Below, piece after piece: positions 46,644 to 48,700 of a DNA stretch of 48,700 nucleotides; positions within the stretch are counted from its first letter, which is position 1, and every line of letters starts with the position of its first letter. This stretch comes from Helicobacter salomonis (GTDB taxonomy: Bacteria; Campylobacterota; Campylobacteria; Campylobacterales; Helicobacteraceae), in contig NZ_JAERIS010000009.1 of assembly GCF_017979425.1 (NCBI RefSeq), forward strand, positions 1 through 48,700. Reading direction: 5' to 3'. A program made the position numbers and the translations under genes. The notes under the pieces are model-generated. The model did not search any database. It saw only the letters and a program-made list of their open reading frames with translations, and was not told the origin of the DNA.

Positions 46644-47245
46644 TTAGAGCGCGAGTGGTAAGAACACTAATGCTTGGTTAGAGTGGGGATATATCGCCTG
46701 TTTAAGGTGTTCAGCCTTAGCGCAATCCTCATGAGTAGCCCCTCTCCAATCTGTCTTACAGGCTTTTTGGTAGTAATAAAGTGCCTTTTTCAAGTCCTTA
46801 GTTACCCCTCTGCCATATTCATAGGCTTCTGCTCGGATGGAGAATTTGAGACAATTAGCATCATTACAATTATCGTGAAACTCTTCGCGATCCAATAAGT
46901 AGGCTGTTTGGTTGTGTTTGAGGGCTTTTTCAAATCTCTAGTCACCCCTTCATTGCCTGTAATACGCATCAGCACTCCCCATTTCCCCGCTCTTTTCAAG
47001 TATTCTAAGGCTTTATAGACATCTTGTTCCACTCCTTTAAGTCCACCAAGATGTAAAGACCCAGCCATGGCATAACCCTCCGCATAGCCTCTATCTCCTG
47101 CTTTTAAATAATACTCTAGGGTTTTTGTGTAATTTTCACTCTTAAAAGCTTTTTGTGCGATTGTAAAATCCAAAGCACCCTCCTTTGCCCACAAAAGTAC
47201 CCATAGACCGACTAATAATACCCTGTATAAATCCTTAAAGCGCAT
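46644..47245 (-). pseudogene. Frameshifted Sel1-repeat (Hcp-like) secreted protein
   Basis: The ATG at 47245 (GGGAGA upstream) begins a signal peptide (MRFKDLYRVLLVGLWVLLWA) followed by one and a half Sel1 repeats (KTLEYYLKAGDRGYAEGYAM ... YKALEYLKRAG). The frame then breaks. Around 46965-46975 a G run is one base short of the expected AGEMGSADAYYR continuation. After a return to GVTRDLKK, the A5 run near 46930 is one base short of DLKKALKHNQTAYLLDREEF. The last part (FHDNCNDANCLKFSIRAEAY, EYGRGVTKDLKKALYYYQKA, CKTDWRGATHEDCAKAEHLK) reads on in a third frame to 46644. Cysteines in that part resemble Hcp proteins. At least two lesions make a single phase-variable switch unlikely. Confidence 0.75.
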
Positions 47246-47293
47246 ATTTCTCCCAAGCATAACCCGATTTATCTTTGAGAGCTCAAAAGTATC

Positions 47294-47488
47294 GTGAGAT
47301 ACTCAATAATCTCTTTTACTTACATCAGCTTTATCATCACACTCTCTTATGATTGTGGTGTTGCAAACCAAATGGGCGAGGTTAGAGCGTGTTTGAATGA
47401 GTGCCACTTATGCTATGAATCGATTAATGCTGCTAGACGCGCAACTTTAACTATGGCTTTTTGGTGTAAAAGCAAAGAAAATTTTTAA
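47294..47488 (+). CDS. Possible small cysteine-rich protein (64 aa), doubtful
   Basis: A GTG-started frame of 64 codons. The first 20 residues are hydrophobic (SIISFTYISFIITLS) and could be a signal sequence; the remainder has five Cys (YDCGVANQ, ACLNECHLCYES, AFWCKSKENF). I recognise no family. No good ribosome site is visible. It may be a fragment of a longer degraded secreted protein, or chance. Confidence 0.2.
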   Translation: MRYSIISFTYISFIITLSYDCGVANQMGEVRACLNECHLCYESINAARRATLTMAFWCKSKENF

Positions 47489-47622
47489 GGCTACGGCGCA
47501 TGAATAGCAAATGAAGCAAGCGAGCTTACGGGTATCTCTACATTGACTGAGATGGCTGGCAAAGCGAAAAGTGTGTAGGGTTTCAGATTAGGATCATGTT
47601 TCTGTGTGCTAGTATAAGGACA

Positions 47623-47634
47623 CCCCTAAAGGGG
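47623..47634. promoter_or_regulatory. Palindrome CCCCTAAAGGGG before the Sel1-gene ribosome site
   Basis: A perfect 12-base palindrome lies eight bases before AGGGAGGGAG and about 20 bases before the ATG. It can form a short stem in the leader, and it resembles the CCCTTTAGGG cores of the IS605-type ends at 46180-46460. Role unknown. Confidence 0.4.
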
Positions 47635-47653
47635 TTAGGGAGGGAGAATAAAA

Positions 47654-48463
47654 ATGAATTTACTGAATAGTTGGAGTGTAAGAAGAATGGTTTGGTCTAG
47701 GATTATTTGGTTGATCAGGAAATTGGGATTAAACTTTGGTTTTAAGGGAGATAAAGTGGTGAATGCGGATAAAGGTGATCTTAAAAAACAGTATTTTTCT
47801 ATTGCTTCAGAGGCTGAGGTTAATGGAGATTATTCCAAAGCCTTGCAATACTACCAAAAGGCAGCAGATATGGAGCATGCTGTGGCTTACAATAATTTGG
47901 GGATTATGTATGCTAAGGGCCAAGGTGTGGTGCAAGACTTTTCTAAAGCCCTAGAGTATTATCAAAAAGCTGCGGATATGGGGGTTGCTGTGGCCTATGA
48001 TAATTTAGCGGGTATGTGTGAATATGGTCAAGGTGTCCCTAGAGACTACAAAAAGGCTATTGAGTACTACCAAAAAGCAGCAGACATGGGAGTTGCTGCA
48101 GCTTGTTATAATTTGGGGGGTATATATGAATATGGTCAAGGTATTCCACAAGATTATCAAAAAGCTTTGCAATACTATCAAAAGGCAGCAGATATGGGGG
48201 ATGCTAGTGCTTGCTGTAATTTAGGGTTCATGTATGAGAAAGGTCAAGGTGTTACACAGGACTATAAAAAGGCTTTTGAATATTATAAAAAGGGAGCGGA
48301 TGGAGGACTTGCTGAGGCTTGGTATAACTTGGGGGTTATGTATGAATATGGACGTGGAGTTGGTCAGGATGAGTTGGTGGCGCGACAATATTACCAAAAG
48401 GCTTGTGATATGGGGGTTGAAAAGGGCTGTGATAGGGTAAAGCAGTTGAGCTGCCAGAACTAG
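47654..48463 (+). CDS. Sel1-like repeat protein
   Basis: A 269-residue protein of tandem 36-residue Sel1 repeats starting near residue 58: five full repeats with the consensus KALxYYQKAADMGxAxAxxNLGxMYExGQGVxQDY and a sixth partial one. The DNA repeats at 108 bases. The family includes the Helicobacter cysteine-rich Hcp proteins, which are secreted and immunogenic, but here only the last repeat has the Hcp C-x7-C spacing (ACDMGVEKGC), and the N-terminus (MNLLNSWSVRRMVWSRII) is not a typical signal peptide. It may therefore be cytoplasmic or membrane-attached. AGGGAGGGAGA is the ribosome site. It is divergent from a broken paralogue. Confidence 0.88.
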   Translation: MNLLNSWSVRRMVWSRIIWLIRKLGLNFGFKGDKVVNADKGDLKKQYFSIASEAEVNGDYSKALQYYQKAADMEHAVAYNNLGIMYAKGQGVVQDFSKALEYYQKAADMGVAVAYDNLAGMCEYGQGVPRDYKKAIEYYQKAADMGVAAACYNLGGIYEYGQGIPQDYQKALQYYQKAADMGDASACCNLGFMYEKGQGVTQDYKKAFEYYKKGADGGLAEAWYNLGVMYEYGRGVGQDELVARQYYQKACDMGVEKGCDRVKQLSCQN

Positions 48464-48700
48464 GTTGGGGAGTGTATAAAATAGTTGTACCATTGAGAGT
48501 TACGAAAGCTGACCATGGTTTAATCTTGGTTGATGGTATAGGCAAACACTAGGATGAGCTCTAAACAATCAAAGTAGCTATGAAAAAGCCAACTTATTCG
48601 AATCATACCAATGTGCCCTAGAGTGTGAACCACCCACCAAAGACGACTGGACTTCTTGTTTCAACAATCCATAACTAGCTATATCCAGTATGTAGCCATA
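48464..48700 (+). other. Tail region with cysteine-rich reading-frame fragments
   Basis: No complete gene. A 38-codon open stretch at 48558-48674, starting directly after a TGA, reads ALNNQSSYEKANLFESYQCA then LECEPPTKDDWTSCFNNP and a stop, with three Cys and no start codon in a suitable place. In another frame a short stretch (about 48474-48552) encodes VVPLRVTKADHGLILVDGIG before a stop. Together these look like remains of a coding region broken by frameshifts, possibly the C-terminal part of a cysteine-rich secreted protein. Confidence 0.3.

Larger units (their letters stand above)
47261..47653. other. Divergent intergenic region between the two Sel1-repeat genes
   Basis: About 390 bases. 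It contains a small cysteine-rich frame (47294-47488), a possible -10 box TATAAG (47613-47618) and the perfect palindrome CCCCTAAAGGGG (47623-47634) directly before the ribosome site of the downstream gene. Confidence 0.5.

Overview
This window looks like a stretch of a gastric Helicobacter chromosome, probably of the non-pylori animal-stomach group. That is an inference from gene content, from gene order I recall from H. pylori, and from a base composition that looks richer in G+C than H. pylori. Most blocks match H. pylori order internally (cheV3-cheAY-cheW; guaB-gatA; rocE-htrA; algC-pflA-nuoN...nuoA; the HP0374-HP0378 block with hemH, a DsbC-like protein and ccsBA), but the blocks are joined differently.

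Layout. 1-507: two small outer-membrane-protein genes, one truncated and one running off the edge, with a 12-bp tandem repeat upstream. 753-8653 (minus): PBP1A, a transmembrane chemoreceptor, CheW, a CheA-receiver fusion and CheV3. 8699-12437 (minus): LpxH-like phosphoesterase, ThiS, GuaB and GatA. 12438-13244: divergent intergenic region holding a 221-bp IS608-like element without transposase genes and a structured leader or small-RNA candidate. 13245-18067 (plus): amino-acid permease, HtrA and a Maf/DUF115 protein. 18029-34513 (minus): phosphomannomutase, PflA and the NADH dehydrogenase-like (Nuo) operon, which lacks NuoE/NuoF proper and also the HP1265-type gene I expect before nuoG. 34639-40563 (minus): PolA (apparently with a CTG start), ThyX, a periplasmic binding-fold protein and AspA. 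40631-45120 (minus): CcsBA, a DsbC/CcmG-like thioredoxin and HemH, which together serve cytochrome c and heme maturation. 45327-46007 (plus): RsmE. 46008-48700: accessory tail with a second structured IS605-like relic, a frameshifted Sel1-repeat gene, an intact Sel1-repeat gene and small cysteine-rich reading-frame fragments.

The most interesting signals are the two hairpin-bounded, transposase-less IS200/IS605-type elements with internal RNA-like structure, which may be orphan omega-RNA loci; a decayed IS608-like left end sitting in the 5' leader of hemH; the non-canonical polA start; and the loss of the HP1265-type gene from the nuo operon. No rRNA, tRNA or CRISPR array was seen.
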